From contig JAEWEG010000044.1 of the NCBI GenBank assembly GCA_023389575.1, forward strand, positions 1 to 62,127: a stretch of 62,127 nt of DNA, in the 5' to 3' direction. Each line of letters opens with the position of its first letter. Position 1 is the stretch's first letter. Made by a program: the position numbers and the translations under genes. Source of the DNA: Chloroflexota bacterium. GTDB taxonomy: Bacteria; Chloroflexota; Chloroflexia; Thermomicrobiales; UBA6265. The notes below the pieces were generated by a model. The model had not been told where the DNA came from. It ran no database searches and worked only from the letters and a program-made list of their open reading frames with translations. Shown in pieces: positions 24,951 through 34,381 of the stretch.

Positions 24951-26051
24951 TTATGGCGTTGGGGCCGAACCGGCGATCAGGGATGCGCCGTTCGAACCGT
25001 CTGTGACACCGGGTTTGGTGAGCAGTCGCTCGGAGGGACGGAAGACGCCGGTGACGTCGCCTTCGACCGTGGGGAGGTCTGTGTTGGCAGCCATGGGCAC
25101 GAGGAAGCACGATGCCGCGCGGTGGGTGTCTGGTTGGTAGAGGGGCGGCACGTTCACGCGGCACTTGTCCATGACGTGGGGGCAGCGGGAAGCGAACATG
25201 CACCCCTTGCGCGATGCCTCGCTTTCATCGGTGGCGGCGGCCACCACGTTCTCGCCCCATCGCCGGTCCGGGTCGGGCAGCGGTATCGAGCCGACCAGCA
25301 ACTGGGTGTATGGGTGTTGCGGGTTCTTGATGACTGATTGAACGTCGCCAATCTCGGCCAGTCGTCCCTTGTAAAGCACCAGGATGTTGTCGCTGACCTG
25401 GTAGGCGGTGGTGAGGTCGTGGGTGATGTAGACGAACGAGATACCCAGTTCCTCGTTGAGCGAGCGGAGGGTTTGGAGGATGGTGGCCCGGAGTGACGCA
25501 TCGACCATGGAGACCGGTTCGTCGGCGACGATCAGACGGGGTTGGAGGAGGATGGCGCGAGCCACGGTGATGCGCTGGCGTTGGCCGCCGCTGAGCTGGT
25601 GCGGGTAACGACCAAGCGTTTCCTCTGGCCGGAGCCCCACGCGGGAGACGGCTTCCTCCATGAGGCGGCGCGTTTCCTTGCGGGAACTGGCGAGCTTGAA
25701 CTTGCGGATCGGTACTTCGAGGATGTGGTCAACCTTGTAGAACGGGTTGTAGACCTCGAAGGGGTCCTGGAACACGGCCTGGACCTCGCGCCGGAATTGG
25801 CTGGAGACATCCCGCGGCGCATGGGCGAGTTCGTGCCCCCGATAGAGCACCTGGCCGGCGCTTGGGTTCTGGAAGCCAAGCAGGATGCGGGCGATCGTGG
25901 TTTTACCGCTCCCGCTCTCTCCCACCACCGAGGTGAACGAGGGGGTATCGGCGGAGATGGTGTAGGAGAGATCGTCGACGGCGACGGTGCCGTCCTTGTC
26001 CGGGTCTCCGAACACCTGGGTCACATTCTTCATTTCCAGGAGATTCGTCAT
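24951..26051 (-). CDS. Peptide/nickel-type ABC transporter ATP-binding protein (DppF-like)
   Basis: This 366-residue ATPase powers import. Walker A is GESGSGKTT near residue 45, the Q-loop VFQDPFEVYNP follows, the ABC signature is LSGGQRQRI near 160, and Walker B is LIVADEPVSMVD, with the switch His in YITHDLT. The C-terminal oligopeptide-transporter extension has a Cys cluster (GCMFASRCPHVMDKC) that in relatives binds an iron-sulfur cluster. A GTG three codons upstream is an alternative start. It pairs with the next ATPase upstream to form a heterodimer. Confidence 0.94.
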   Translation of the reverse strand: MTNLLEMKNVTQVFGDPDKDGTVAVDDLSYTISADTPSFTSVVGESGSGKTTIARILLGFQNPSAGQVLYRGHELAHAPRDVSSQFRREVQAVFQDPFEVYNPFYKVDHILEVPIRKFKLASSRKETRRLMEEAVSRVGLRPEETLGRYPHQLSGGQRQRITVARAILLQPRLIVADEPVSMVDASLRATILQTLRSLNEELGISFVYITHDLTTAYQVSDNILVLYKGRLAEIGDVQSVIKNPQHPYTQLLVGSIPLPDPDRRWGENVVAAATDESEASRKGCMFASRCPHVMDKCRVNVPPLYQPDTHRAASCFLVPMAANTDLPTVEGDVTGVFRPSERLLTKPGVTDGSNGASLIAGSAPTP

Positions 26052-26108
26052 TCGCTGCACTTTCCCCGAGGTTCAGGCGTGATGTTGACGCGCGCGTGGT
26101 CAGGTTGG

Positions 26109-27110
26109 TCAGTAAAGATGGCAGGCCACCCAGTGTCCCGGCCGGACTTCCTGGAGCTCGGGCGTGTCGACCCGGCACCGGTCCATGGCGCTGGGACAGC
26201 GTGGCGCGAAAAGACATCCTGGCGGTGGGTTGAGCAGGGATGGCGGGAGGCCGGGAACGCCCTGGAATACCCCGCGTTGTTCAAGCGTGGGAAGGCTGGA
26301 GATCAGCAGTTGCGTATAGGGATGGAGCGGGTTCTCGAACAGGTCCCGAATCGGGGCGAGTTCGACCAGCTTGCCCGCGTACATCACGCCGAGGCGGTCG
26401 ACGAACTGGGCGAGCAGGCCCATGTCGTGACCCACCAGGATGACGGAGGCGTTGAGCCGCTGCTGCACCGCGCCAAGCGTTTCCATGACGTGGCGCTGTA
26501 CCACCACGTCGAGGGCGCTGGTCGGTTCGTCGGCGATGATGACCTTCGGTGACAAGGTGATGGAGAGGCCGATGCAGACGCGCTGCTTCATGCCGCCGCT
26601 GAGTTCATGCGGGTAGAGCCGGGCGGTCGATTCGCGGAGGCCAACCGTGCGGAGGATTTCCGCCGTGCGTTCCCTGATGTGGGCGTCCGACTGCTTCTCG
26701 TGGGCGAGGATGCTGTCGGCGAAATGGTCGCCGATGCGCTTCACCGGGTTGAGGGAATTCATGGAGCCCTGCGGGATGAGGGCGACCTCGGACAGCCGGA
26801 GCTGACGAACGCGCTCGTCGTTCAGCGAGGCCATGTCGTGCTCGCCGGATTCGTTGCGCAGGAGGATTCGGCCATTGGTGATGCGACCGGGCGGGCGGAG
26901 CAGGCGCATGATGGCGAGCGCGGTGGTGGTCTTTCCGCAGCCGGACTCGCCGACGAGGCCGAGACGTTCGCCGGCCCGGAGACCGAAGGTGACGCCGCGA
27001 ACCGCCCGCACTTCGCCGCGCTCGGAGCCGAAACTGACCTCGAGGTTCTCGATGGCCAGCACGTCGGTTGGGGTGACGAGCCCTTCGGCCACGGGTGGGG
27101 TAGCGATCAT
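26109..27110 (-). CDS. Peptide/nickel-type ABC transporter ATP-binding protein (DppD-like)
   Basis: This 333-residue partner ATPase has Walker A GESGCGKTT near 57, Q-loop LIPQGSMNSLNP, signature LSGGMKQRV near 168 and Walker B VIIADEPTSALD, with the switch His in LVGHDMG. It ends in the family C-terminal domain with Cys residues (GCLFAPRCPSAMDRC). Its start overlaps the upstream permease stop by 4 bases (27107-27110), indicating translational coupling within the operon. Confidence 0.95.
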   Translation of the reverse strand: MIATPPVAEGLVTPTDVLAIENLEVSFGSERGEVRAVRGVTFGLRAGERLGLVGESGCGKTTTALAIMRLLRPPGRITNGRILLRNESGEHDMASLNDERVRQLRLSEVALIPQGSMNSLNPVKRIGDHFADSILAHEKQSDAHIRERTAEILRTVGLRESTARLYPHELSGGMKQRVCIGLSITLSPKVIIADEPTSALDVVVQRHVMETLGAVQQRLNASVILVGHDMGLLAQFVDRLGVMYAGKLVELAPIRDLFENPLHPYTQLLISSLPTLEQRGVFQGVPGLPPSLLNPPPGCLFAPRCPSAMDRCRVDTPELQEVRPGHWVACHLY

Positions 27111-28024
27111 GAACTGACCTTTCGGAGGCGTGGATTGGCGATTTCATCCAGCCCGGCACTGATCAGGAAGAGGCTGATGAACAGGACGACGATGGCGACG
27201 ATCGGCATGGTGAGCCACCACCACATGCCGCGGATGACCGCGTTGAACGAGATGGCCCAGTAGATCGTCATGCCGAGCGTGGGTTCGTTCTGGGGGCCGA
27301 GGCCAAGGGCTTCGAGACCGATGGAGGCGAGGATGGCGGCCGCGACCGAGCCAACGAAGCTGGCGGCCAGGTAGGGCAGCAGGTTGGGCATGACCTCGCG
27401 GAAGATGATCTCGGGCGTCTTCATCCCGGAGAGCTTGGCCATCTGGACGTAGGCGCGTTCGCGCAGGGTGAGCACCTGCGAGCGAATGGTGCGCGCTGGC
27501 CACATCCAGGCAAGCGAGGCCACGACCAGCGCCATCATCTGCACGCTGATGGCGCCCTGGATGGATGAGGCCACGGTGATCAGTACGACCAGCCCGGGAA
27601 CGGTGAGCAGGATATCGCAGAGGCCCCGGATCACCAGGTCCACGACACCGCCGACGTAGCCAGCGACCAGGCCGAGGACCGTGCCGAGGACGATGGCGAC
27701 CATGCCGGCGATGAGCCCGACCTGCAGGGTGAGCGGAAGCCCGACGACGGCGACGGCGAGGAGGTCTCGCCCCTGGTCGTCGGTGCCGAATGGATAGGCG
27801 CTGGACGGCGCCTGGCTGGGGCGGGCCGACATGGGGCGCGCGAGTTCGGTATCGATGAAGAGGGGGCCGAGCACGCCGAATCCCACCAGGAGCAGGAAGA
27901 GGACCAGGCCCGACAGCAGCTTGGGATTTCGTTTCAGGTACCTCCAGAGGCCGAGTTGGCGCCGGCCGCTGGTTCCGGCGTCGGACTGGACTGGGCTGAC
28001 CTGGTTGGCGGTGACAACGCTCAT
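27107..28024 (-). CDS. Peptide/nickel-type ABC transporter permease (DppC-like)
   Basis: This 305-residue inner-membrane permease has an N-terminal cytoplasmic segment, one membrane helix near 35-58 (LLSGLVLFLLLVGFGVL), the periplasmic DDQGRDLLA motif near 85, and further helices near 100-130, 140-160, 220-245 and 265-290. The EAA coupling loop with the ATPases is around MAKLSGMKTPEIIFREVMP. It forms the channel with the permease encoded just upstream (17-base gap). Confidence 0.94.
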   Translation of the reverse strand: MSVVTANQVSPVQSDAGTSGRRQLGLWRYLKRNPKLLSGLVLFLLLVGFGVLGPLFIDTELARPMSARPSQAPSSAYPFGTDDQGRDLLAVAVVGLPLTLQVGLIAGMVAIVLGTVLGLVAGYVGGVVDLVIRGLCDILLTVPGLVVLITVASSIQGAISVQMMALVVASLAWMWPARTIRSQVLTLRERAYVQMAKLSGMKTPEIIFREVMPNLLPYLAASFVGSVAAAILASIGLEALGLGPQNEPTLGMTIYWAISFNAVIRGMWWWLTMPIVAIVVLFISLFLISAGLDEIANPRLRKVSS

Positions 28025-28041
28025 ATAAGTACTCTCCCCGC

Positions 28042-29037
28042 CTACCCGCGAATTCGCGGATCGAGCAATGGATAGGCGAGATCGACCAGCATGGTGGCGA
28101 TGCCCAGGGCGAGCACGACCATGAAGACGACTCCGTAGACCAGGAAGTAATCCGAACTCCGGATCGCGTTATAGAGGAGCGAGCCGACACCCGGATAGGT
28201 GAAGACAACCTCGACGATGAGGGCGCCGCTGACGATGTTGCCAAGCGAGAGCGCGAGCGATGTGATTTGCGGCAGCATGGCGTTGCGCAGGCTGTAGCGG
28301 AAGAACATTGTTCCGCCCTTGAGGCCGCGGGCTTCGGCGAAAGTCATGTAGTCTTCGCCGACCGTGGAAATCATCATTCCGCGGATACCGATGGCCCACG
28401 CGCCGATCGCGGCGAGGATGATGGAAAGGGCGGGGAGGGTGGAATGCTTGAGCACGTCCATCCAAAAGCTCCAGCTCATGTTCGGCTGGGCGCCGGCCTG
28501 GTAGCCGCCCGAGAGGGGGAACCATTTCCAGGAAAAGGCGAGGACGTACAGCAGGATGAGCGCGAGGAGGTAGTAGGGAATGGCCGCCAGTGTCAGCATG
28601 GGCGCGGCCAGGTATTCCAGCCACTTCGGGGAGCGGGGCCAGGCGATGAGCGCGCCCAGCAGGGTCCCGATGATGAACGACAGGATGGTGGTCACCAGCA
28701 GTAGGCCCACGGTCCACGGCAGGGCGTCGAAGATGAGGTCGGTGGCCTTGGCCGGGAACAGGGAGAGCGAGTAGCCGAAATCGAACTGGACCATGTCCAC
28801 GAGGTAGTTCAGGTACTGCTGCCAGAGTGGCTTATCGAGGCCGAATCGGGCATTGTAGGAGGCCACCATTTCCTCGACGCCGGTTTGGGTGAGTCCGCCC
28901 TGGGTTGAGAGGGCGAACATCCGCTCGCGGATCGGATCACCGCCGCCGATGCGGGGGAGGAAGAAGTTGAGGGTGGCGGCGCCCCAGATCACGATGAGGA
29001 ACAGGCCAAATCGTTTTGCCACCATATTCCACGACAT
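28042..29037 (-). CDS. Peptide/nickel-type ABC transporter permease (DppB-like)
   Basis: This 331-residue first gene of the importer operon has a first helix near residues 8-28 (FGLFLIVIWGAATLNFFLPR), then a large external loop and five helices near 100-125, 135-160, 190-215, 255-280 and 300-320. The EAA loop is FAEARGLKGGTMFFRYSLRN. ATG 29037 follows AAGGAAC; the 22-residue extension in the longer frame is Arg-rich and unlike family members. Order B-C-D-F-binding protein on one strand is the full Dpp/Opp set. Confidence 0.93.
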   Translation of the reverse strand: MSWNMVAKRFGLFLIVIWGAATLNFFLPRIGGGDPIRERMFALSTQGGLTQTGVEEMVASYNARFGLDKPLWQQYLNYLVDMVQFDFGYSLSLFPAKATDLIFDALPWTVGLLLVTTILSFIIGTLLGALIAWPRSPKWLEYLAAPMLTLAAIPYYLLALILLYVLAFSWKWFPLSGGYQAGAQPNMSWSFWMDVLKHSTLPALSIILAAIGAWAIGIRGMMISTVGEDYMTFAEARGLKGGTMFFRYSLRNAMLPQITSLALSLGNIVSGALIVEVVFTYPGVGSLLYNAIRSSDYFLVYGVVFMVVLALGIATMLVDLAYPLLDPRIRG

Positions 29038-29343
29038 CGATGTTCCTTCGATCGCGGGACCGATGCGCACCATCAGTCTCCGCCTGCGATGGCGGTGGAA
29101 CAAAACGGGTATGGCTTAAGCCAGGGGCCGGGTTCCGGAGCGCCGATTCGACTGGTTCGTTATGAGCGCACAGTACCAAACCGCGTATCGGAGGGCAAGA
29201 GGGTATCTGGCGATTTCGTGAACCAGTGAAGAGAGATGCTGGCGTGACGTGGGTTTACGGCCGGGATGGCCGGAACGTCCCAGGTGGGCCATGGATGGCC
29301 TCTCCGCGGGCGTGAGTCGACGGCGAGCGATGGGTGAAGACCG
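29038..29343. other. Divergent intergenic region between importer operon and DUF4037 gene
   Basis: About 300 bases without a gene. I see no clear operator, riboswitch or repeat. It must hold the promoter of the importer operon on one strand and that of the DUF4037-epimerase-glycosyltransferase genes on the other. Confidence 0.5.
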
Positions 29344-30489
29344 ATGGGTGACTTTATTCCGGGCCTGGAACTGAGCGAGAAGCTGTACCGGGAAGCGGTC
29401 GAGCCGTTGATGGCTCGGGAAGCGCCGGAGTTGCGCCACGCGGCGGGGTTGCTGGGGGCGGGTTCGGACGTGCTCGGATTTGACACCGCGCGCTCGATGG
29501 ACCACGACTGGGGGCCGCGCCTGGTGCTGTTCCTGCGGGAGGGCGACCTGGAGGAGTGGCGCCCGCGGCTGGATGCGCTGGTCCGGGAGGGGCTGCCCCG
29601 GAGCATCGCGGGGCACCCGACCGGGTTCGTGGAGTTCGAGGAAGAGCCGGGCACGACGCACATGACCGAGGGCGATGGGCCGATCAACCACCGGGTGGCG
29701 ATCACGAGCGCAGGGGGGTGGCTCAATGAGCGGATTGGGATCGGCTCGACGCTTGGGATGACGCCCGCGACCTGGCTGACGCTGCCTGAGCAGCGGTTGC
29801 TGGAGGTGACGGCTGGCCGGGTGTTCCGCGACGACACCGGCGAGATCACCAGGATCCGGAAAGACCTGGCGTGGTATCCGGACGAGGTGTGGCGGTACCG
29901 GATGGCCGCGCAGTGGCAACGGATCGACCAGCTGGAGCCGTTCGTGGGCCGCTGCGGGGAACTGGACGATGACCTCGGGTCGCAGCTGGTGGCGATGACG
30001 CTGGTGAAGGACGTGATGAAGCTGGCGTTCCTGATGGAGCGGCGGTACGCGCCATACGCGAAGTGGCTGGGGACGGCGTTTGGGCGGCTGGAACTGGCGG
30101 AGTCGTTGGGCCCGCACCTGGACGCGGCGCGGTACGCGCGGACGTGGCGGGAGCGGGAGGCGGGCGTGGTCGCTGCCGTGGAGGTTCTGGCGCGGCAGCA
30201 CAACGCGATGGGCCTGACGGAGTTCGTGGACCCGGAGCCGCGCTCCTTCTTCAGCCGGCCGTTCCGGGTGATGTTCGGCGGGCGGTTCGCGGAGGCGTTG
30301 CTGGCGACGATCGAGGACCCGGACGTTCGCGCGTTGCCGCGACATCTGGGCGGGATCGACCAGTTCATCGACTCGACCGACGCGATGAATGCCACTGGGC
30401 TTCACCGTGCAATCCGCGAATGGATCGCTGATAGTGTTTCCCAGCGACACGTGGAAGACGCGGATTCGAGCACAGGGGGCCAAGAGTAA
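29344..30489 (+). CDS. DUF4037 domain protein, nucleotidyltransferase-like
   Basis: This 381-residue protein has the DUF4037 layout. The N-terminal portion contains GAGSDVLGFDTARSMDHDWGP, in which G-S-D and a later D-H-D resemble the metal-binding strand of polymerase-beta-type nucleotidyltransferases. A helical C-terminal domain follows (LVKDVMKLAFLMERRYAPYAKWLGTAF), which in related minimal nucleotidyltransferases binds substrate. Function is unproven; nucleotidyl or phosphotransfer to a small molecule is the fold-based guess. The epimerase gene starts 2 bases after its stop. Confidence 0.82.
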   Translation: MGDFIPGLELSEKLYREAVEPLMAREAPELRHAAGLLGAGSDVLGFDTARSMDHDWGPRLVLFLREGDLEEWRPRLDALVREGLPRSIAGHPTGFVEFEEEPGTTHMTEGDGPINHRVAITSAGGWLNERIGIGSTLGMTPATWLTLPEQRLLEVTAGRVFRDDTGEITRIRKDLAWYPDEVWRYRMAAQWQRIDQLEPFVGRCGELDDDLGSQLVAMTLVKDVMKLAFLMERRYAPYAKWLGTAFGRLELAESLGPHLDAARYARTWREREAGVVAAVEVLARQHNAMGLTEFVDPEPRSFFSRPFRVMFGGRFAEALLATIEDPDVRALPRHLGGIDQFIDSTDAMNATGLHRAIREWIADSVSQRHVEDADSSTGGQE

Positions 30490-30491
30490 CG

Positions 30492-31547
30492 ATGCCATTC
30501 GACAGACCGATCCTGATCACGGGCGGGGCGGGTTTCATCGGAGCGAACCTCGCGCACCGGCTGCTGGCTGACGGCGAGCAGGTGACGATCCTCGATGATT
30601 TCTCGCGGCCGGGTATCCGGCACAACCTGGAGTGGCTCCGCTCGGAACATGGCGACGGCTTCGAGGTGATCCGGGGCAGCGTGACCGACGCGGCGACCTG
30701 CGAGCGGGCGGCGGCCGGGGCGGGCATCATCTACCACCTTGCTGGCCAGACGGCCGTCACGACGTCGGTGCGGAATCCCCGCCAGGATTTCGAGGCGAAC
30801 GCGCTGGGCACGCTCAACATGCTGGAGGGGGCGCGGCTGGCGGGTCACAAGCCAACGTTCATCTATTCCTCGACCAACAAGGTCTATGGGGCGATGGACG
30901 ACGTGGATACCGTCGAGCGCGAAACGCGGTACGACTACGTCGACCTCGCACGAGGGGCGAGCGAGGAGCAGCCGCTCGATTTTCACTCGCCCTACGGGTG
31001 CTCGAAGGGGGCGGCCGACCAGTACGTGCGCGACTACGCGCGGATTTACGACATGCCAACCGTAGTGTTTCGGCAGTCCTGTATTTACGGACCGCGGCAG
31101 ATGGGGGTGGAGGACCAGGGGTGGCTGGCCTGGTTCGTGATCGCGCTGGTGACCGGGCGGCCGATCACGATCTACGGGAACGGCAAGCAGGTGCGCGACC
31201 TGCTGTTCATCGACGACCTGGTGCGGGCATTCCGGCTGGCGACGGAGCAGATCGAGACGACCAGCGGGCAGGTGTACAACATCGGCGGCGGGATGGAGAA
31301 CGCGATCTCGGTGTGGTGGGAGTTCCGGCCGATCGTGGAGCAGGTGCTGGGACGGGAGATTCCGGACCCGGGGTTCGACCTGACGCGGCCGGGCGACCAG
31401 CCGATCTTCGTGGCCGATGTGTCGAAGGCCGGGCGGGACTTTGGCTGGCGGCCGGAGGTTTCGCCGGTGGAGGGCATTTCGCGGTTGGCGGCGTGGGTAC
31501 GGGAGAACCGGGCGTTGTTCGAAAGCGTTTCCCAGGAGGGTTCGTGA
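30492..31547 (+). CDS. NAD-dependent sugar epimerase/dehydratase (CDP-paratose epimerase-like)
   Basis: This 351-residue extended SDR has the NAD motif GGAGFIGANLAHRL at residues 9-22, then the substrate Ser/Thr region YSSTNKVYG, and the catalytic Tyr-Lys pair in SPYGCSK near 168. The segments VFRQSCIYGPRQMGVEDQGW and FIDDLVRAF closely resemble CDP-paratose 2-epimerase (tyvelose synthesis) and related nucleotide-sugar enzymes. It acts in the cytoplasm to supply a modified sugar nucleotide. It overlaps the glycosyltransferase start by 4 bases (GTGA), so its product is probably the donor for that enzyme. Confidence 0.9.
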   Translation: MPFDRPILITGGAGFIGANLAHRLLADGEQVTILDDFSRPGIRHNLEWLRSEHGDGFEVIRGSVTDAATCERAAAGAGIIYHLAGQTAVTTSVRNPRQDFEANALGTLNMLEGARLAGHKPTFIYSSTNKVYGAMDDVDTVERETRYDYVDLARGASEEQPLDFHSPYGCSKGAADQYVRDYARIYDMPTVVFRQSCIYGPRQMGVEDQGWLAWFVIALVTGRPITIYGNGKQVRDLLFIDDLVRAFRLATEQIETTSGQVYNIGGGMENAISVWWEFRPIVEQVLGREIPDPGFDLTRPGDQPIFVADVSKAGRDFGWRPEVSPVEGISRLAAWVRENRALFESVSQEGS

Positions 31548-32698
31548 AGATCCTGATCGCGCTGACCTACTACCGGCCGCATGTGAGCGGGCTGACGATC
31601 TACGCGGAACGCCTGGCGACGGAGCTTGCCAGGCGGGGCCATCAGGTGACCGTGCTGGCGTCACGGCATCGAGACGACCTGCCCGAGGATGAGATCGTCG
31701 ATGGCGTGCGGGTGGTGCGGGTGCCGGTGACGTTCTCGATCAGCAAGGGGCCGATCATGCCGTCGTTGCCGGTGGTGGCGCGGCGGCTGATTCGCGAACA
31801 CGACATTCTCAACGTGCACCTGCCGATGTTCGAGGCCAGCCTGCTGGCGGGGCTGGCGAAGGCGCAACGGAAACCGGCCGTCCTGACCTATCACTGCGAC
31901 CTGATCCTGCCGGATGGGCTGTTCAACCGCGTGGTGGACACGGCGGTGTTCAGTTCGAACTGGGTGGCGGCGAAACTGGCGCGACGGATCGTGGCCTACA
32001 CGGAGGATTACGCGGGGCATTCGCAACTGGTGCGGAGGTTCCCCCGGAAAACGACGATCATCCCGCCGCCGGTGATCATGCCGCCGGCGGGGGACGGCGA
32101 GGTCGAGGCGTTCCGGCGGGCGCATGGGCTGGAGGTGAGGACCGTGCTGGGGTTCGCCTCGAGGTTCGCGACGGAGAAGGGGATCGAGTACCTGATCCGG
32201 GCGATGCCTCGGCTGGTGGAACGGTATCCCGAGGTGAAGGTGTTGTTTGCCGGGCCGTACGAGGAGGTGGTCGGCGAGGACCGCTACCGGGAGCGGCTGC
32301 GGTCCGAGGTGGAGGCTCTCCAGAAGGACGGCCGATGGGAGTTCCTGGGGACGCTGGGTCCGGCCGAACTTCCGGCGTTTTACTCGGCGCTGGACGTGCT
32401 GCTGATGACGAGCATCAACTCGACGGAGTCGTTTGGGCTGGTGCAGGTGGAGGCGATGCTGTGCGGGACGCCGGTGGTGTCGACCAACCTGCCAGGCGTA
32501 CGGCAGCCGGTGACGATGACGGGGATGGGCGAGATCGTGGCGATCGCGGATTCAGACTCGCTGGCGGCGGGGATCGAGAAGGTGCTGGGCGATCCCGGGA
32601 ACTACATCAGGGAGCGGGCGGAGATCGAGCGGATCTTCGACCTTGATGTGACCGTGTCCTCGTACGAGGCGTTGTTCAGGGAACTTACGCGGGTATAG
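31544..32698 (+). CDS. Group 4 (GT-B) glycosyltransferase
   Basis: This 384-residue retaining glycosyltransferase has an N-terminal domain starting with LIALTYYRPHVSGLTIY and LATELARRGHQVTVLAS, and a C-terminal GT4 domain with GFASRFATEKGIEYLIRA near 200 and the donor-binding E-x7-E region STESFGLVQVEAMLCGTP near 290. It would transfer a sugar to a lipid or polysaccharide at the cytoplasmic face of the membrane. The GTG start follows AGGAGG and overlaps the epimerase stop. The longer in-frame extension into the epimerase gene is not coding. Confidence 0.93.
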   Translation: MKILIALTYYRPHVSGLTIYAERLATELARRGHQVTVLASRHRDDLPEDEIVDGVRVVRVPVTFSISKGPIMPSLPVVARRLIREHDILNVHLPMFEASLLAGLAKAQRKPAVLTYHCDLILPDGLFNRVVDTAVFSSNWVAAKLARRIVAYTEDYAGHSQLVRRFPRKTTIIPPPVIMPPAGDGEVEAFRRAHGLEVRTVLGFASRFATEKGIEYLIRAMPRLVERYPEVKVLFAGPYEEVVGEDRYRERLRSEVEALQKDGRWEFLGTLGPAELPAFYSALDVLLMTSINSTESFGLVQVEAMLCGTPVVSTNLPGVRQPVTMTGMGEIVAIADSDSLAAGIEKVLGDPGNYIRERAEIERIFDLDVTVSSYEALFRELTRV

Positions 32699-32739
32699 AC
32701 AGGGCCGGAGCCGGACCGACGTCTTGCCTGCCCGAACCA

Positions 32740-32940
32740 AAACCGTCATTTCGAGGCGAAGCCGAGAAATCGCCGGACGAAGTCCATGGCGGCGCAGCCG
32801 CCACTCCCGTGGAACAGACTGGTCTGAGACCGGGGCGTTTGGCCGGAGGTGCGGCACCTGCATTTCCCGTCGGAGCACCGCCTGACGGCGGAAGGACGTC
32901 GTCCGGGGATGCCTCGCTCCGCTCGGCATGACGACCATGG
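32740..32940. repeat. Intergenic repeat, family 2, copy 1
   Basis: The segment from CACCGCCTGACGGCGGAAGG (32876 on) through TCGTCCGGGG and a CCTCGCTCCGCTCGGCATGACG end recurs at 40019-40083 with few differences. Upstream at about 32745 lies CGTCATTTCGAGGCGAAGCC, the mirror of the same kind of motif, so the whole block is a larger imperfect palindrome. There is no coding potential. Confidence 0.65.
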
Positions 32941-32994
32941 GTAGCGTATTTTCGCCGAGGTCTGCTGCTCCGAAATGAGATCTGCACAGAACAA

Positions 32995-33028
32995 AACCGC
33001 CCCGGATGGTTTTCCATCCGGGGCGGTT
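32995..33028 (-). terminator. Intrinsic terminator of clpX
   Basis: A 15-bp perfect stem AACCGCCCCGGATGG (32995-33009) / CCATCCGGGGCGGTT (33014-33028) with a 4-nt loop lies 20 bases past the clpX stop. Read on the minus strand it ends in TTTTG. Confidence 0.88.
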
Positions 33029-33048
33029 CGTTGTGCGTGAGATTCGGA

Positions 33049-34287
33049 TTACGCGGTCTTGGCGTACTCGATTGGGTGGTCGTTGACGGTGAGCAGCAAC
33101 GGCCGTGAGCGGTTGTTGATCACGTTGGCGTCGACCACGCACTTGCGCACGTTTTCCAGCGAGGGGATTTCGTACATGACCTCGAGCAGCACCTGCTCGA
33201 TGGTGGTGCGGAGGCCGCGGGCGCCGGTCTTGCGCTCCTCGGCGTTGCGAGCGGTGGCTTCGAGGGCGTCTTCGGTGAAGACCAGTTCGACATCGTCGAT
33301 GTTGAAGAACTTCTGGTACTGCTTGACGACGGCGTTCCGCGGCTCGGTGAGGATCCGCATCAGGTCCGGCCGGGTGAGGTGGTCGAGGGCGACCGAGATC
33401 GGGAGGCGGCCGACGAATTCGGGGATGAGGCCGTACTTGAGGAGGTCGTCGTGGGAGAGCTGGCGGAGCGGGTTCTCCACCTTCTCGGCGGCCTCGGAGC
33501 CGAAGCCCATGCTGCTCTGCTTGCCGACGCGCTTGGCGACGATTTCCTCGAGCCCCTCGAAGGCGCCACCGCAGATGAACAGGATGTTCCGGGTGTCGAT
33601 CTGGATGTATTCCTGGTGCGGGTGCTTGCGGCCGCTCTGGGGCGGAACGTTGGCGACGGTGCCCTCGATGATCTTGAGGAGGGCCTGCTGCACGCCTTCG
33701 CCGGAGACATCGCGGGTGATGCTGGGGTTGTCCGACTTGCGGGAGATCTTGTCGATCTCGTCGATGTAGATGATGCCGTGCTGGGCGCGGGCGACATCGC
33801 CGGCGGACTGGATGAGGCGGAGGAGGATGTTCTCGACATCCTCGCCAACGTAGCCGGCCTCGGTGAGGGCGGTGGCGTCGGCGATGGAGAACGGAACATC
33901 GAGCAACCGGGCGAGGGTCTGGGCCAGGAGGGTCTTGCCGCAGCCGGTGGGGCCGACGAGCAGGATGTTGCTCTTCTGGAGTTCGACGTCCTCGTCGGTG
34001 TTCAGGCCAGCCTGGACCCGCTTGTAGTGGTTGTAGACCGCCACGGAGAGGATCTTCTTGGCGTTGTCCTGCCCGATGACGTACTGGTTGAGCTGCTCGT
34101 AGAGCTCCTTGGGAGTTGGAATCTTGGAGAGGCCGATCTCCGTGCGAGGGGTCGCCGGTTCTTCCTCCTCAATGATTTCCCGGCACAGCTGGACGCATTC
34201 GTCGCAGATGTACACCTGGTTGGGTCCGGCGATGAGCCGCCGGACTTCTTCTTGCCCCTTGTTGCAGAACGAGCACCGATAATGCAC
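33049..34287 (-). CDS. clpX: ATP-dependent Clp protease ATP-binding subunit ClpX
   Basis: This 412-residue AAA+ unfoldase feeds substrates to ClpP. The N-terminal zinc-binding domain has four Cys (CSFCNKG ... YICDECVQLC), Walker A is GPTGCGKTLLAQ near 120, Walker B is IIYIDEIDKI, and the ClpP-contacting loop lies near GFG (SSMGFGSE) with pore-loop residues upstream. It follows clpP on the same strand with 94 bases between, as in most bacteria. The GTG at 34287 (after AGAGGTGG) is preferred over the TTG one codon earlier. Confidence 0.97.
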   Translation of the reverse strand: MHYRCSFCNKGQEEVRRLIAGPNQVYICDECVQLCREIIEEEEPATPRTEIGLSKIPTPKELYEQLNQYVIGQDNAKKILSVAVYNHYKRVQAGLNTDEDVELQKSNILLVGPTGCGKTLLAQTLARLLDVPFSIADATALTEAGYVGEDVENILLRLIQSAGDVARAQHGIIYIDEIDKISRKSDNPSITRDVSGEGVQQALLKIIEGTVANVPPQSGRKHPHQEYIQIDTRNILFICGGAFEGLEEIVAKRVGKQSSMGFGSEAAEKVENPLRQLSHDDLLKYGLIPEFVGRLPISVALDHLTRPDLMRILTEPRNAVVKQYQKFFNIDDVELVFTEDALEATARNAEERKTGARGLRTTIEQVLLEVMYEIPSLENVRKCVVDANVINNRSRPLLLTVNDHPIEYAKTA

Positions 34288-34381
34288 CAAACCACCTCTT
34301 CGTTGACGGGGAGACAGGTCCCCAATACCCCTGGCCCTGCTGGATACCGACTGGAACCGGCCAGGGTGTTGCGAGCCGCGA